Under the pieces are notes generated by a model. The model did no database searches and was not told the origin of the DNA. It worked only from the letters and a program-made list of their open reading frames with translations. Shown here one piece after another: positions 17,832-26,841 of a stretch of DNA of 64,000 nt. The translations under genes were made by a program, and so were the position numbers. Position 1 is the stretch's first letter. Each line of letters starts with the position of its first letter. Source of the stretch: Firmicutes bacterium UBA5010 (lineage in GTDB: Bacteria > Bacillota > Clostridia > Tissierellales > Sedimentibacteraceae); assembly GCA_002396645.1 (NCBI GenBank), contig DGYI01000028.1:1688-65687 (forward strand). Reading direction: 5' to 3'.

Positions 17832-18797
17832 ATGGATATTTTATACTATTTAATTCAAGGTACTCTCCCTGTAGCAGTTCCGTTATTATTGGTTGCTCTT
17901 GGCGGTATGTTCAGTGAAAGAAGCGGAGTTATAAATATTGCTCTTGAAGGTATAATGCTGTTCGGCGCATTCTTCGGATGTTTGGTAGTATTGGCGATTC
18001 AAGGCTTAGGTCTGAATGCTCAGGTTATTTTATTGATTTCTATGTTAGCGGCAGCACTTGCGGGAATTATTTATTCTCTTTTGTTATCATATGCGGCAGT
18101 TAATATGAAGGCAGATCAGACTATAACAGGAACAGCACTCAATATGCTTGTTCCGGCAGGAGTATTGTTATTTTCTAAAATGAAATTTAATTCTGACGGT
18201 ATAACAACATCAGTTAGATTTTTTATAGATGAAGTGCCGTTTTTAGGTCAAATTCCTGTTATTGGAGATATGTTCTTCAAAAAAACATACCTTACGGTAT
18301 ATATAGCTTTCATAATTTTGATAATTGCAGCTGTAATTTTTTATAAAACTAAGTTCGGACTTCGCTTGAGAGCTTGCGGAGAACATCCTCAGGCGGCAGA
18401 TAGTGTCGGTATAAACGTATATAAGATGAGATATGCGGGTGTAAGCATTTCAGGTTTTCTGGGCGGAATGGGAGGATTTTTCTATTCGGTTGGTATTATG
18501 AGCGGAAATGCAAACGGACATACAGGTGTTGCCGGCTTTGGTTTCTTAGCTCTGGCGGTTATGATATTCGGTCAATGGAAGCCTATAAGAATACTATTTG
18601 CAGCTTTATTCTTTGCATTTTTAAGAACTTTAGCTTATTCAATACCGCTTATACCGTTTTTACACAATTTAGGAATAAACAATACCTACTATAAAATGCT
18701 GCCGTATGTAGCAACAATGGTTGTGCTTGCATTTACATCTAAAAAATCTCGTGCACCAAAGGCAGAAGGAATACCATATGATAAGAGCGTAAGATAA
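17832..18797 (+). CDS. nucleoside ABC transporter permease (second)
   Basis: A 321-residue membrane protein of the same family with SERSGVINIALEGIMLFGA, the standard opening of the second permease in BMP-type importers. ATG 17832 follows GGGGAGG and comes one base after the previous stop codon. The four genes make one importer for nucleosides, in line with deoC before and thymidine kinase after. Confidence 0.92.
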   Translation: MDILYYLIQGTLPVAVPLLLVALGGMFSERSGVINIALEGIMLFGAFFGCLVVLAIQGLGLNAQVILLISMLAAALAGIIYSLLLSYAAVNMKADQTITGTALNMLVPAGVLLFSKMKFNSDGITTSVRFFIDEVPFLGQIPVIGDMFFKKTYLTVYIAFIILIIAAVIFYKTKFGLRLRACGEHPQAADSVGINVYKMRYAGVSISGFLGGMGGFFYSVGIMSGNANGHTGVAGFGFLALAVMIFGQWKPIRILFAALFFAFLRTLAYSIPLIPFLHNLGINNTYYKMLPYVATMVVLAFTSKKSRAPKAEGIPYDKSVR

Positions 18798-18865
18798 ACT
18801 ATAAAATAATGCATGAGGTAACAGAGGTTAAAAGAAATGATAAATAATAAGAAAGCGGGCACCGA

Positions 18866-18913
18866 GTCCATGCACAAATCTTTAATGATTTCTTGTGAAT
18901 TTGGTGCATGGAC
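18866..18913 (+). promoter_or_regulatory. hairpin abutting the thymidine kinase start
   Basis: GTCCATGCAC (18866-18875) and GTGCATGGAC (18904-18913) are perfect 10-bp arms with a 28-nt loop. The right arm ends 6 nt before ATG 18920 and covers the place where a ribosome site should be; no T run follows. Folding would block translation initiation, so it is a candidate RNA switch. Confidence 0.55.
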
Positions 18914-18919
18914 ATAATT

Positions 18920-19498
18920 ATGGCTAAACTATATTTTAAGTACGGTGCTATGGGCTCAAGTAAAACCGCACAGGCACTTATAACAAAATTTAATTATGAA
19001 GAAAGAAATATGAAGGTTTTACTATTAAAGCCATCAATAGATGACAGAGACGGCGAATTCATAGTAAAATCACGTGTAGGGCTGTCAGCAAGAGCAACAA
19101 TAGTATCTGCCGAGGATAATATCTATGAGTTGTTTGAAAAAAATAAAAATAATTATGATGTCATAATAATTGATGAGTGTCAGTTTTTGACTGAAAAGCA
19201 GGTTGATGAGCTTTTGGATATAGTTGTGTATTTTGATGTACCGGTTCTTTGCTTTGGGTTAAGAACAGACTTTGCTACTCATATGTTTCCGGGAAGCAAG
19301 AGATTGTTTGAACTTGCAGACTCCATATCTGAGATAAAATCAATCTGCAAATGCGGATCAAAGGCCACAGTAAACGCAAGGATGGATGAGAATGGCAAGA
19401 TAATATACGAGGGAGAACAAATATGCCTGGGCGGAAATGACAGATATGTTGCAATGTGCATAAAATGCTGGCTTAAACAGAAGAAAGAGGAGAACTAA
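18920..19498 (+). CDS. tdk: thymidine kinase, type II
   Basis: A 192-residue kinase making dTMP from thymidine. It has the P-loop GAMGSSKT, DECQFL as Walker B and four zinc cysteines (ICKCG, then CIKCW near the end). The family starts MAKLYFKYG, which selects ATG 18920 over the in-frame ATG 18908 that lies inside a hairpin arm. It follows the nucleoside importer, completing uptake and phosphorylation. Confidence 0.94.
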   Translation: MAKLYFKYGAMGSSKTAQALITKFNYEERNMKVLLLKPSIDDRDGEFIVKSRVGLSARATIVSAEDNIYELFEKNKNNYDVIIIDECQFLTEKQVDELLDIVVYFDVPVLCFGLRTDFATHMFPGSKRLFELADSISEIKSICKCGSKATVNARMDENGKIIYEGEQICLGGNDRYVAMCIKCWLKQKKEEN

Positions 19499-19499
19499 T

Positions 19500-20465
19500 A
19501 TGTCAAGAATTATAGGAGTTTGTATTCCGTTTTTAAATGAGGAAAGAAAAAATAAAATTAGTGAAACTGCTAAGCTTTGTGGCTTTGAAGCGAATTTTTA
19601 TAACTATGAGAATATAACACAGGATGAAATTGACAACTGTGAAATTTTATTCGGTATGGCAAGCAGAAAATTAGTGAATAATGCTAAAAAACTTAAATGG
19701 ATGCAAGCCTCATTTGCCGGTGTAGATAAATATGTGGATGTGGAGAATATAAAAAACGGAAATATAATGCTGACTAATTCTTCGGGAGCATATGGAATAA
19801 CTATAGCAGAGCATATGATAACCGTACTTTTGATGCTTATGAGAAGAATGCCTGAATATTATGATCTTCAGAAGGAAAAAGGATGGGGCATGATTGGTGA
19901 AATACGTTCTATAATGAACAGCACAATCACGGTTGTCGGATTAGGCGATATCGGAGAAAATTTTGCTAAAAGAGCGAAAGCTATGGGCGCAATTATTCGC
20001 GGAGTCAGACGAAATGTAAATTTAAAGTCTGAGTTTGCAGATGAAATGTATTCAAATGACAATCTTTCAGAAGCTATAGACGGAGCGGATGTTATAGCAC
20101 TTTGCTTACCTGAAACTGATGAGACTAAGTTTATAATAGGTAATGAAGAGCTTAAAAAAATGAAGAGTGATGCTATTATTATAAATGTAGGCAGAGGAAC
20201 AGCCATAGATCAAGATGCGCTTACAGATGCGCTCATCAATAATAAAATAGGCGGAGCAGCACTTGATGTATTTGTACAAGAACCGCTTCCAAAGGACAGT
20301 CCTTTATGGAATTGTAAAAATACAATTATAACACCTCATATATCAGGAAATACCTCATTACCGTTAACCTGTGATATAGTTGTAGAAATATTCTGCAAAA
20401 ATCTTATTAAATATGCCAATAATGAAAAATTAAACAACTTAATTGACTGCAGAAAAGGATATTAG
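19500..20465 (+). CDS. D-2-hydroxyacid dehydrogenase family protein
   Basis: A 321-residue NAD-dependent oxidoreductase. The nucleotide motif VVGLGDIGENFAKRAKAMG lies near residues 142-160, NVGRGTAID carries the substrate arginine and TPHISGN the catalytic histidine. The substrate cannot be told from sequence; family members act on 2-oxo acids, glyoxylate or phosphoglycerate. It begins one base after the tdk stop codon, so it shares that transcript. Confidence 0.88.
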   Translation: MSRIIGVCIPFLNEERKNKISETAKLCGFEANFYNYENITQDEIDNCEILFGMASRKLVNNAKKLKWMQASFAGVDKYVDVENIKNGNIMLTNSSGAYGITIAEHMITVLLMLMRRMPEYYDLQKEKGWGMIGEIRSIMNSTITVVGLGDIGENFAKRAKAMGAIIRGVRRNVNLKSEFADEMYSNDNLSEAIDGADVIALCLPETDETKFIIGNEELKKMKSDAIIINVGRGTAIDQDALTDALINNKIGGAALDVFVQEPLPKDSPLWNCKNTIITPHISGNTSLPLTCDIVVEIFCKNLIKYANNEKLNNLIDCRKGY

Positions 20466-20581
20466 TTGACATAAAATTGATTATGTAAATATTTTGTTAA
20501 AAAAAGGTATCTTAAAAATTTAAAAGAGTTTTATAAGTGAATTATAAAATAAATCACTTTAAGAGAGGAATGTGAGTTAAT

Positions 20582-21118
20582 ATGAAAAATACTGTTTTGC
20601 TTGTTGTAGATGTTCAAAATGCACTTGTTGAGAATAATCCCTTCAATAAAGAAAGAGTAATTGACAATATTAAAAAGCTTATTATATCTTCCAGAAAAAA
20701 TAATATTGAGGTTGTTTATATCCGTCATACCGAGGAAGCAGGTAGTGATTTTGAGAAAAATACTTATGGATGGGAAATCTATAGTGAAATTAAACCTGTT
20801 GATAATGAGATTATATTTGATAAAAAATTCAGCAGTGCCTTTCATAAAACAGGACTTGAGATATATCTGGACAGCAAAGATACAGAAAATATAATCTTAG
20901 TGGGTATGCAAACCGAATACTGTATTGATGCTACTTGTAAATCTTCCTTTGATTTAGGATACAATGTAATAATTCCTGAAGAAACAAACACAACTTTTGA
21001 TAATAAAATTTTTAATGCAAAAGATTTATATAATTTTTACAATTATAGAATTTGGAATAATCGCTTTGCAAGGCTTGTATCTATATTTGAGCTGGAGACA
21101 ATGATATGTAATGTTTGA
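20582..21118 (+). CDS. isochorismatase-like cysteine hydrolase
   Basis: A 178-residue hydrolase with the catalytic triad D10 (VVDVQ), K81 (DKKFSSAF) and C114 (TEYCIDAT). Members cleave amides such as nicotinamide or ureidoacrylate, or isochorismate ethers; the substrate here is unknown. It starts after AGAGGAATGTGAG and is followed by a strong terminator, so it is a single-gene unit. Confidence 0.88.
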   Translation: MKNTVLLVVDVQNALVENNPFNKERVIDNIKKLIISSRKNNIEVVYIRHTEEAGSDFEKNTYGWEIYSEIKPVDNEIIFDKKFSSAFHKTGLEIYLDSKDTENIILVGMQTEYCIDATCKSSFDLGYNVIIPEETNTTFDNKIFNAKDLYNFYNYRIWNNRFARLVSIFELETMICNV

Positions 21119-21209
21119 AAAGACGTGTGAGCAAGGACTTGATTGTGCCTACATTATAAAAAAGATATACAATCTATAAGGATAAATTGATATAATTAAA
21201 ATCTTAACA

Positions 21210-21245
21210 AAAATCCTAAAATTTATTGTTTTAGGATTTTTATTA
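21210..21245 (+). terminator. terminator of the hydrolase gene
   Basis: AAAATCCTAAAA (21210-21221) and TTTTAGGATTTT (21229-21240) form a perfect 12-bp stem ending in T. Confidence 0.85.
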
Positions 21246-21337
21246 TGTTATTATATTAGTATAGTCTCGTCAAACTGGACTATTATGTAATTTAATGAAG
21301 AAAAAGAGAAATATAATTATATATGACATTTTTTAAA

Positions 21338-21357
21338 TCTCAAACTTTTGTTTGAGA
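21338..21357 (+). promoter_or_regulatory. hairpin just before the ZIP ribosome site
   Basis: TCTCAAAC and GTTTGAGA pair around a TTTT loop; the CGGAGG ribosome site begins 3 nt later. It could affect translation or mRNA processing of the metal transporter. Confidence 0.45.
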
Positions 21358-21371
21358 CTACGGAGGTAAAT

Positions 21372-22127
21372 ATGAATTTAGTTGTAATAACGGCATTTGG
21401 TGTTGGAGGAGCCACTGTTGTAGGGGCATTGATAGGATTTTGCTTTAAAAGTATACCGCATAAATGGAATGATGCAGTTTTAGGTTTTGCAGCCGGAATA
21501 ATGCTGGCTGCCGCGATATTAGGTTTAATTATGCCCTCAGTTGAAGCTGTCGGTAAAAGCGGCTTATGGATAACTGCTCTTGGAATCCTTGCCGGTGCGT
21601 TATTTTTAAACATAGTAGACAAGCTTACACCTCATTTGCACAATTTAACAGGTGTGAGAGAAGAAGAACATAAAAATAATCCTTCTTTAAACAGGATAAT
21701 GCTATTTGTGTTTGCAATTGCAATTCATAACTTTCCCGAAGGTCTGGCTGCAGGAGTCGGATTTGGTACAGGCGATATTGGAAATGCAATCACAGTTGCA
21801 ATAGGTATAGCTTTACAAAACATACCTGAAGGAATGGTAATTATATCACCTATGATATTAAGCGGTGTCAGTAAAAAAAGAACATTTTTAATTGCTTTAG
21901 GTACAGGATTAATTGAGGTTGCGGGAACTTTTATAGGATATTTTGCAGCAACAATTTCTTCTGCTGTATTGCCATTTGCTTTAGCATTTGCCGGAGGAAC
22001 AATGATATATGTTATAAGTGATGAAATGATTCCGGAAACACATAGTCACGGATATGAAAGTATGGCGACATATTCATTATTAATTGGATTTATAGTTATG
22101 CTTTACATGGATGTACTGATAGGATAA
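21372..22127 (+). CDS. ZIP family metal transporter
   Basis: A 251-residue membrane protein with eight predicted helices and the ZIP metal-site segments HNFPEGLAAGVGFG and NIPEGMVI. It probably imports zinc or a related divalent metal. ATG 21372 follows CGGAGG; the in-frame TTG at 21348 lies in the hairpin and is rejected. The loop between helices 3 and 4 is short, with one HLH segment. Confidence 0.92.
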   Translation: MNLVVITAFGVGGATVVGALIGFCFKSIPHKWNDAVLGFAAGIMLAAAILGLIMPSVEAVGKSGLWITALGILAGALFLNIVDKLTPHLHNLTGVREEEHKNNPSLNRIMLFVFAIAIHNFPEGLAAGVGFGTGDIGNAITVAIGIALQNIPEGMVIISPMILSGVSKKRTFLIALGTGLIEVAGTFIGYFAATISSAVLPFALAFAGGTMIYVISDEMIPETHSHGYESMATYSLLIGFIVMLYMDVLIG

Positions 22128-22212
22128 TATTTATTGAAAAAATTACTATAGATAAAGATAAGATAAATTACTGATAAAATTACTATATAAATAGAATTGA
22201 GGATTGAAAAAC

Positions 22213-23379
22213 ATGATTGATGTAAAACTTCTTGCCAACAAATCAAGTATTAAAAAATATGATGCAGGATCAATAATAATAAAAGAAAATGATGATTGCA
22301 ATGAAATGTTTATTTTACTTATAGGAAAAGTAAAAATTATTAAAAATTACGAGCTTCCGAATGAATTTGTTTTTGAAACAGTAAATCCCGGTAATATTTT
22401 TGGTGAAATGAACTTTTTTAATGAGGGAATCAGCAATACTACCGCAGTTGCAGTTGAAGATACTACTGTAGCATCTATTACTAAAGTAAATTATATTAGT
22501 CTTGCAAAGAAGCATAATGACTTATTTATTCAGTTAATGGAGATTCTTTCTGAACGTGTTGCAAGAGTTCAGAATGAACTCAAGCTAATTAATTTTGAAA
22601 AACAAAAATTAATTAAAGATTATAATATAGATGAGGAAGCCTTTTATAAATCAATGTTTTTACCAAAAGGACACGTCCAATATCCTATGATACGTCCGGA
22701 AGAGTTTGAAAATTATATATATCCGCAAACTTATGTATGCCCTTATTGCGGTAAAAGTTTTGATGATTTTACTCCTTTAAGCTCAAAAATGGTTTTGAAG
22801 GGTGAAATATCATGCAATATGAGAAGAGTATATCAGTCCTTTGATCCTTTATGGTATGAGATTATAACTTGCCCCCATTGCTATTTCAGTGCATTGGAAA
22901 GTGGCTTTGATTCGGAACAAAAACTGATAAAAGAAAACTTTGCAGATCAGCTTGATTTAATCAGAATGGGCTTAAAGCTTGACTTTAAAGAGCCGAGAAA
23001 TCTTGATCAAGTATTTGCGTCTCATTATCTTGCTTTGATATGCTCTGCGGGATTTGATAACAAAAAACAAATAGATTCAAAGCTGTGGCTATCTATCTCA
23101 TGGCTTTATGAAGATATTAAAGATAAAAAAATGGAAAGATTTGCAGTTGAAAAGGCATTGGAATATACAAACATCTATTATAGTGAATGTGAGCTTTCAT
23201 CAGAGGCTACTCAGGTAGTGCTTATGATATTAGGTACTCTTGCAAGAAAATTACAAAACTATAATGATGCTATACTTTATTTAAGCAAAGCCATATCAGT
23301 ACGTAACGGTAAATCCGTATACAAAAGATTAATTGATCTGGAGATTGATGAAATCAGAGAAGAAAAAAATAGGAAGTAA
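22213..23379 (+). CDS. cyclic nucleotide-binding domain plus DUF2225 protein
   Basis: A 388-residue two-domain protein. Residues about 1-120 are a CRP-like effector domain (NPGNIFGEMNFF, then TTVASITK). The rest is DUF2225 with two CxxC zinc pairs, CPYCGKSF and CPHCYFSA, and TPR-like helices. There is no helix-turn-helix, so it senses a ligand without binding DNA itself. ATG 22213 is chosen over TTG 22204, which is one base from the GAGG. Its role is unknown; it sits six bases before the VanW gene. Confidence 0.85.
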   Translation: MIDVKLLANKSSIKKYDAGSIIIKENDDCNEMFILLIGKVKIIKNYELPNEFVFETVNPGNIFGEMNFFNEGISNTTAVAVEDTTVASITKVNYISLAKKHNDLFIQLMEILSERVARVQNELKLINFEKQKLIKDYNIDEEAFYKSMFLPKGHVQYPMIRPEEFENYIYPQTYVCPYCGKSFDDFTPLSSKMVLKGEISCNMRRVYQSFDPLWYEIITCPHCYFSALESGFDSEQKLIKENFADQLDLIRMGLKLDFKEPRNLDQVFASHYLALICSAGFDNKKQIDSKLWLSISWLYEDIKDKKMERFAVEKALEYTNIYYSECELSSEATQVVLMILGTLARKLQNYNDAILYLSKAISVRNGKSVYKRLIDLEIDEIREEKNRK

Positions 23380-23384
23380 ATAAT

Positions 23385-24188
23385 ATGATGCCGATAAAAA
23401 GGGGTAGCTTAAGGATTTTTGCAGGCAAATTTTATTATACACTTAAACGTTATATTTGGTGGAAATTTTCAAATACTAAATTTGCAATCAGGCACTCTAC
23501 GAATAGATTGCCTTATTTGTGTTTTTCTCATAAAACGCCGCTTCTAAGACATCTTAAGGATGTTGATATGAAGCTTCAGTATAATAAAATTGAAAATTTG
23601 AAAATTGCGATATCAAAGCTTGATAAAATACTGATAAGACCAAACGAAACCTTTTCATACTGGAAGCTTATAGGCAATCCTACTTATAAAAAAGGTTATA
23701 AGGATGGCATGGTATTGTTTTACGGAAGGATAGGAATTGGAGTGGGAGGCGGACTTTGTCAGCTTTCAAATTTGATTTATTGGATGACAATACACACACC
23801 TTTAACTGTTGTTGAACGTTATAGACACAGTTATGATGTATTTCCCGATTCAAACAGAACTCAGCCTTTCGGGAGCGGAGCAACCTGTGTATACAATTAT
23901 AGGGACTTAATGATAAAAAATGATACAGAGGACACATATGAACTGATATTGAAAGTGAGTGACGATTATTTGACCGGAGAATGGAGAGTAAGCAGCTCGC
24001 CTGAATTTAGCTATAAGGTGTTTGAAAAAAACCATAGTATAAGTCATGAGTTTTGGGGTGGATATATCAGGCATAATGAATTATATAGAAAAAGATATGA
24101 TAAAAATAATAATGTTACAGAGGAATTTGTAACCGAAAATCATGCTATAATGATGTATCAGCCATTTTTAGAAAATAGCGATAAATAA
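23385..24188 (+). CDS. VanW family protein
   Basis: A 267-residue protein with the VanW core: LIRPNETFSYWKLIGNPT, then GGGLCQLSNLIYW and RYRHSYDVFP. VanW was named from vancomycin operons but is widespread and of unknown function, probably at the cell envelope. There is no clear signal peptide here. No other van gene is nearby, so resistance should not be inferred. Confidence 0.85.
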   Translation: MMPIKRGSLRIFAGKFYYTLKRYIWWKFSNTKFAIRHSTNRLPYLCFSHKTPLLRHLKDVDMKLQYNKIENLKIAISKLDKILIRPNETFSYWKLIGNPTYKKGYKDGMVLFYGRIGIGVGGGLCQLSNLIYWMTIHTPLTVVERYRHSYDVFPDSNRTQPFGSGATCVYNYRDLMIKNDTEDTYELILKVSDDYLTGEWRVSSSPEFSYKVFEKNHSISHEFWGGYIRHNELYRKRYDKNNNVTEEFVTENHAIMMYQPFLENSDK

Positions 24189-24217
24189 AGCTATTTTTAT
24201 GTAGCTTTATTTTTTTG
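24183..24217 (+). terminator. terminator of the VanW gene
   Basis: AAATAAAGCTA (24183-24193) pairs with TAGCTTTATTT (24202-24212), overlapping the stop codon and ending in T. It separates the corrinoid locus from the upstream genes. Confidence 0.8.
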
Positions 24218-24228
24218 AGGTAATATGT

Positions 24229-25095
24229 ATGAATAAAATTGTTGATTTCAATTGCAATTATAACTATTCGGCAGATATCGGAAAAATATTTGAAGAAAGT
24301 AATTTAAAGTTTCCGCAGGCATATAAAGAATGGCGAGCTATGGCTCAGTTAGCTGTTTTTATTAAAGAGCGAGATAATGCTAAGTTTTGCGAGCTTCCTT
24401 TTTGCCATACTCTTGAGGCAGAAGCCTTGGGCGGAATTATAAATTACGGGGATGAGAATATAGGACCCAGAGCTAAAGAATATGTATGCACCACTGTCGA
24501 AGAACTATTAAGATTACCCGATATAGATTTTTCAAAAGGCAGAATATCCGAAGTTCTTAAGAGCTGCAAATATCTTAGAGAAAAAGGTGAGGATGTAATT
24601 TTATATGTGTCCGGTCCATTTACAATACTCAATACCTTAATGGATGCAAAATACATTTTTAAAATTTTAAAAAAGGATCCTGAATCTATGCAGCGGATAT
24701 TTGAAAAGCTTCAGAATGATATTTTATGTTTTATAAAAATAGCTCAAGAAACAGGCATTAATATGATAAGCTATGGTGATTCAACGGGTGGATTGAATAT
24801 ACTCGGACCTAAGATTTTTGAAGATATTGTGTACAAATTTACTTATCCTTTATTTAAAAAAATTGAGGCTGTGCTGAATGACAGAATAATTATGCTGCTT
24901 TGTCCTAAAACTGCTTTTGCATTATTGGGAACACAAAAAGCAGTATGGAGAGATATAAATTTAGGAGAATCTGTTTTATACTTGGACGGCTGCAAAAAGA
25001 TTATCGGTAAAGCTAAATTTGCCGGCCAGATGTGTATTAAAAATAAAAATTATAAATTAAATGACGGAATTATAAAAGCTATTGATTTGCTTTAA
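24229..25095 (+). CDS. UroD-fold methyltransferase homologue lacking the zinc histidine
   Basis: A 288-residue protein of the uroporphyrinogen decarboxylase/MtaA superfamily, shorter than its two paralogues here (338 and 357). It keeps ELPFCHTLEAEALGG and VSGPFTIL near the corresponding blocks. Where the paralogues have the zinc motif HIC, it has LLC (L223, C225), so the usual thiolate-activating site is incomplete. The last helix ends early. It may be a binding or regulatory partner, a methyltransferase using another chemistry, or a decaying copy; the intact reading frame favours a functional protein. Confidence 0.75.
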   Translation: MNKIVDFNCNYNYSADIGKIFEESNLKFPQAYKEWRAMAQLAVFIKERDNAKFCELPFCHTLEAEALGGIINYGDENIGPRAKEYVCTTVEELLRLPDIDFSKGRISEVLKSCKYLREKGEDVILYVSGPFTILNTLMDAKYIFKILKKDPESMQRIFEKLQNDILCFIKIAQETGINMISYGDSTGGLNILGPKIFEDIVYKFTYPLFKKIEAVLNDRIIMLLCPKTAFALLGTQKAVWRDINLGESVLYLDGCKKIIGKAKFAGQMCIKNKNYKLNDGIIKAIDLL

Positions 25096-25150
25096 ATTTA
25101 ACATTTGTCTTGAGGATAAATAAGGCTGTAATATAGAATGGAGTGGAATA

Positions 25151-25801
25151 ATGTCAAAGGAAGATTTATTAAAAAAACTGTCTGATGCTGTGGTTAATAT
25201 GGAAGAAGAAGCACTTATTGAAGCCTGCAATGAGTATATCGAAGCAAGGTATTCAGCTTTTGATGGTATTATGCAGGGGCTTGTAGATGGCATGAACAGA
25301 GCAAGTGCATTATATGAAGATGAGGAATATTTCGTTACAGATATATTGCTTTGTTCGGATGCAATGTACGAAGGCTTATCTATACTAAGACCACATCTTC
25401 AGGAAAGTGAAATAAATAAAGAAAGGCCAAAGGGCATAATTGGAGTAGTCGAGGGAGACACTCATGATATAGGCAAAAATTTAGTTAAGATTATGTTGGA
25501 AACAGCGGGTTTTGAAATGTATGATCTCGGAAGAGATGTTCCTCTACAAAGATTTGTTGATAAAGCAATTGAAGTAAACGCATCTTTTGTATGTATGTCA
25601 ACTTTGATGACAACAACTATGTCGGGAATGTCAGTTGTTGTAAATTTACTAAGAGAAGCAGGAATAAGGGATAAGGTTAAGGTAGTAGTAGGCGGAGGCC
25701 CGATTTCAAAAAAATTTGCGGATAATATAGGGGCAGACGGTTATTCTCAGAATGCCGTGGAAGCTGTTAAATTGATAAAAAATCTGCTTAATATAGCATA
25801 G
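25151..25801 (+). CDS. corrinoid (cobalamin-binding) methyl carrier protein
   Basis: A 216-residue protein with an N-terminal helical cap (about 1-90) and a Rossmann B12 domain. The cobalt-ligand motif is D103-T-H105-D-I-G108, and GGGPISKKFADNIGADGYSQNA is the far end of the B12 site. It belongs with MtaC, MtbC, MtvC and DhaC-like carriers that hold the methyl group between two methyltransferases. It lies within a cluster of three UroD-fold enzymes and an activator, each a natural partner. Confidence 0.92.
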   Translation: MSKEDLLKKLSDAVVNMEEEALIEACNEYIEARYSAFDGIMQGLVDGMNRASALYEDEEYFVTDILLCSDAMYEGLSILRPHLQESEINKERPKGIIGVVEGDTHDIGKNLVKIMLETAGFEMYDLGRDVPLQRFVDKAIEVNASFVCMSTLMTTTMSGMSVVVNLLREAGIRDKVKVVVGGGPISKKFADNIGADGYSQNAVEAVKLIKNLLNIA

Positions 25802-25817
25802 AAAGAGGGATGCTTTT

Positions 25818-26834
25818 ATGCTGTCACCCAAAGAAAGATTAAATAAAGTAATAAAAAGAGAAAAAGTTGACAGACCGCCATGCATATGCCCGGGCGGCAT
25901 GATGAATATGGTAACTAAAGAGCTTTTGGAAAGTATAGAAATAGATTTTCCTTGCGCTCATACTAACTCTTCAATGATGGCTGACTTAGCAGCCGCAGTT
26001 TATGAATCGGGCTGTTTTGAAAACTATGGTGTGCCTTTTTGTATGACCATTGAGGCAGAGGAGTTTGGATCTAAGGTTGATATGGGCACAAGTATTTATG
26101 AACCGCATGTTATTGAATATAAAATCAATTCGGTCAAGGAATGGAGAAACATTTCTGAAATTGACTATAAGCAGGGAAGAGGAAAAGTAGTGTCGGATGC
26201 GATTAAGCTCTTGAAGCTTCGTGACAGTGCTGCGCCTATTATAGGTAATTTAACAGGTCCCATAAGTACCGCAGGCTCTGTACTTGATCCCATTATGCTT
26301 TATAAGGAGTTAAAAAAAGCTAATAAGGAAGCACATGAATTTATCAATTTTATAACTGAACAGTTAATAGCTTTTGCAAAAGAGCAAATAAATGCAGGTG
26401 CTGATATCATAGCAATTTCCGATCCGAGTGCCACGGGGGAAATTCTGGGTTCTAAGCTGTTTGATGAATTTGTTGTATTATATATAAATAAAATTATTAA
26501 TAGTATTAAAAAATCAGGTATTCCTACTATTGTTCACATATGCGGTCAGATGAAGAATGTTTATCCCGAGGTGGATAAGATTAAAAGTGATATTCTAAGC
26601 TTTGATTCTGTAGTGAGTATGAAGGATCTGAGAGAAAATCTTCCCGATAGACTCCTCATGGGCAATATAAGTACCTATGCAATTGAATTCGGCGAACCCG
26701 AAAAGATTGCCGAACTGACAAAAAGATGTGTAGAAAATGGAGCGGATATAGTATCACCGGCATGCGGATTAGGTATGAAGTCCTCTTTAAAAAATATAAG
26801 GTCTATATCAGAGACTTTGAAAAAGGAGCTGTAA
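25818..26834 (+). CDS. MtaA/CmuA family methyltransferase
   Basis: A 338-residue UroD-fold enzyme with the zinc ligands H240 and C242 (HICG) and C316 (PACGLG). Members move a methyl group between a corrinoid protein and a thiol or an O/N-methyl donor. It starts 16 nt after the corrinoid gene, so it is probably its direct partner. Whether it acts first on the substrate or second on the acceptor cannot be told; the substrate is unknown. Confidence 0.88.
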   Translation: MLSPKERLNKVIKREKVDRPPCICPGGMMNMVTKELLESIEIDFPCAHTNSSMMADLAAAVYESGCFENYGVPFCMTIEAEEFGSKVDMGTSIYEPHVIEYKINSVKEWRNISEIDYKQGRGKVVSDAIKLLKLRDSAAPIIGNLTGPISTAGSVLDPIMLYKELKKANKEAHEFINFITEQLIAFAKEQINAGADIIAISDPSATGEILGSKLFDEFVVLYINKIINSIKKSGIPTIVHICGQMKNVYPEVDKIKSDILSFDSVVSMKDLRENLPDRLLMGNISTYAIEFGEPEKIAELTKRCVENGADIVSPACGLGMKSSLKNIRSISETLKKEL

Positions 26835-26841
26835 TTGACAG

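Noticed and set aside
23385..24188. VanW protein as evidence of vancomycin resistance
   Set aside because: No vanA, vanH, vanX, vanR or vanS relative is present, and VanW proteins are common in non-resistant clostridia.
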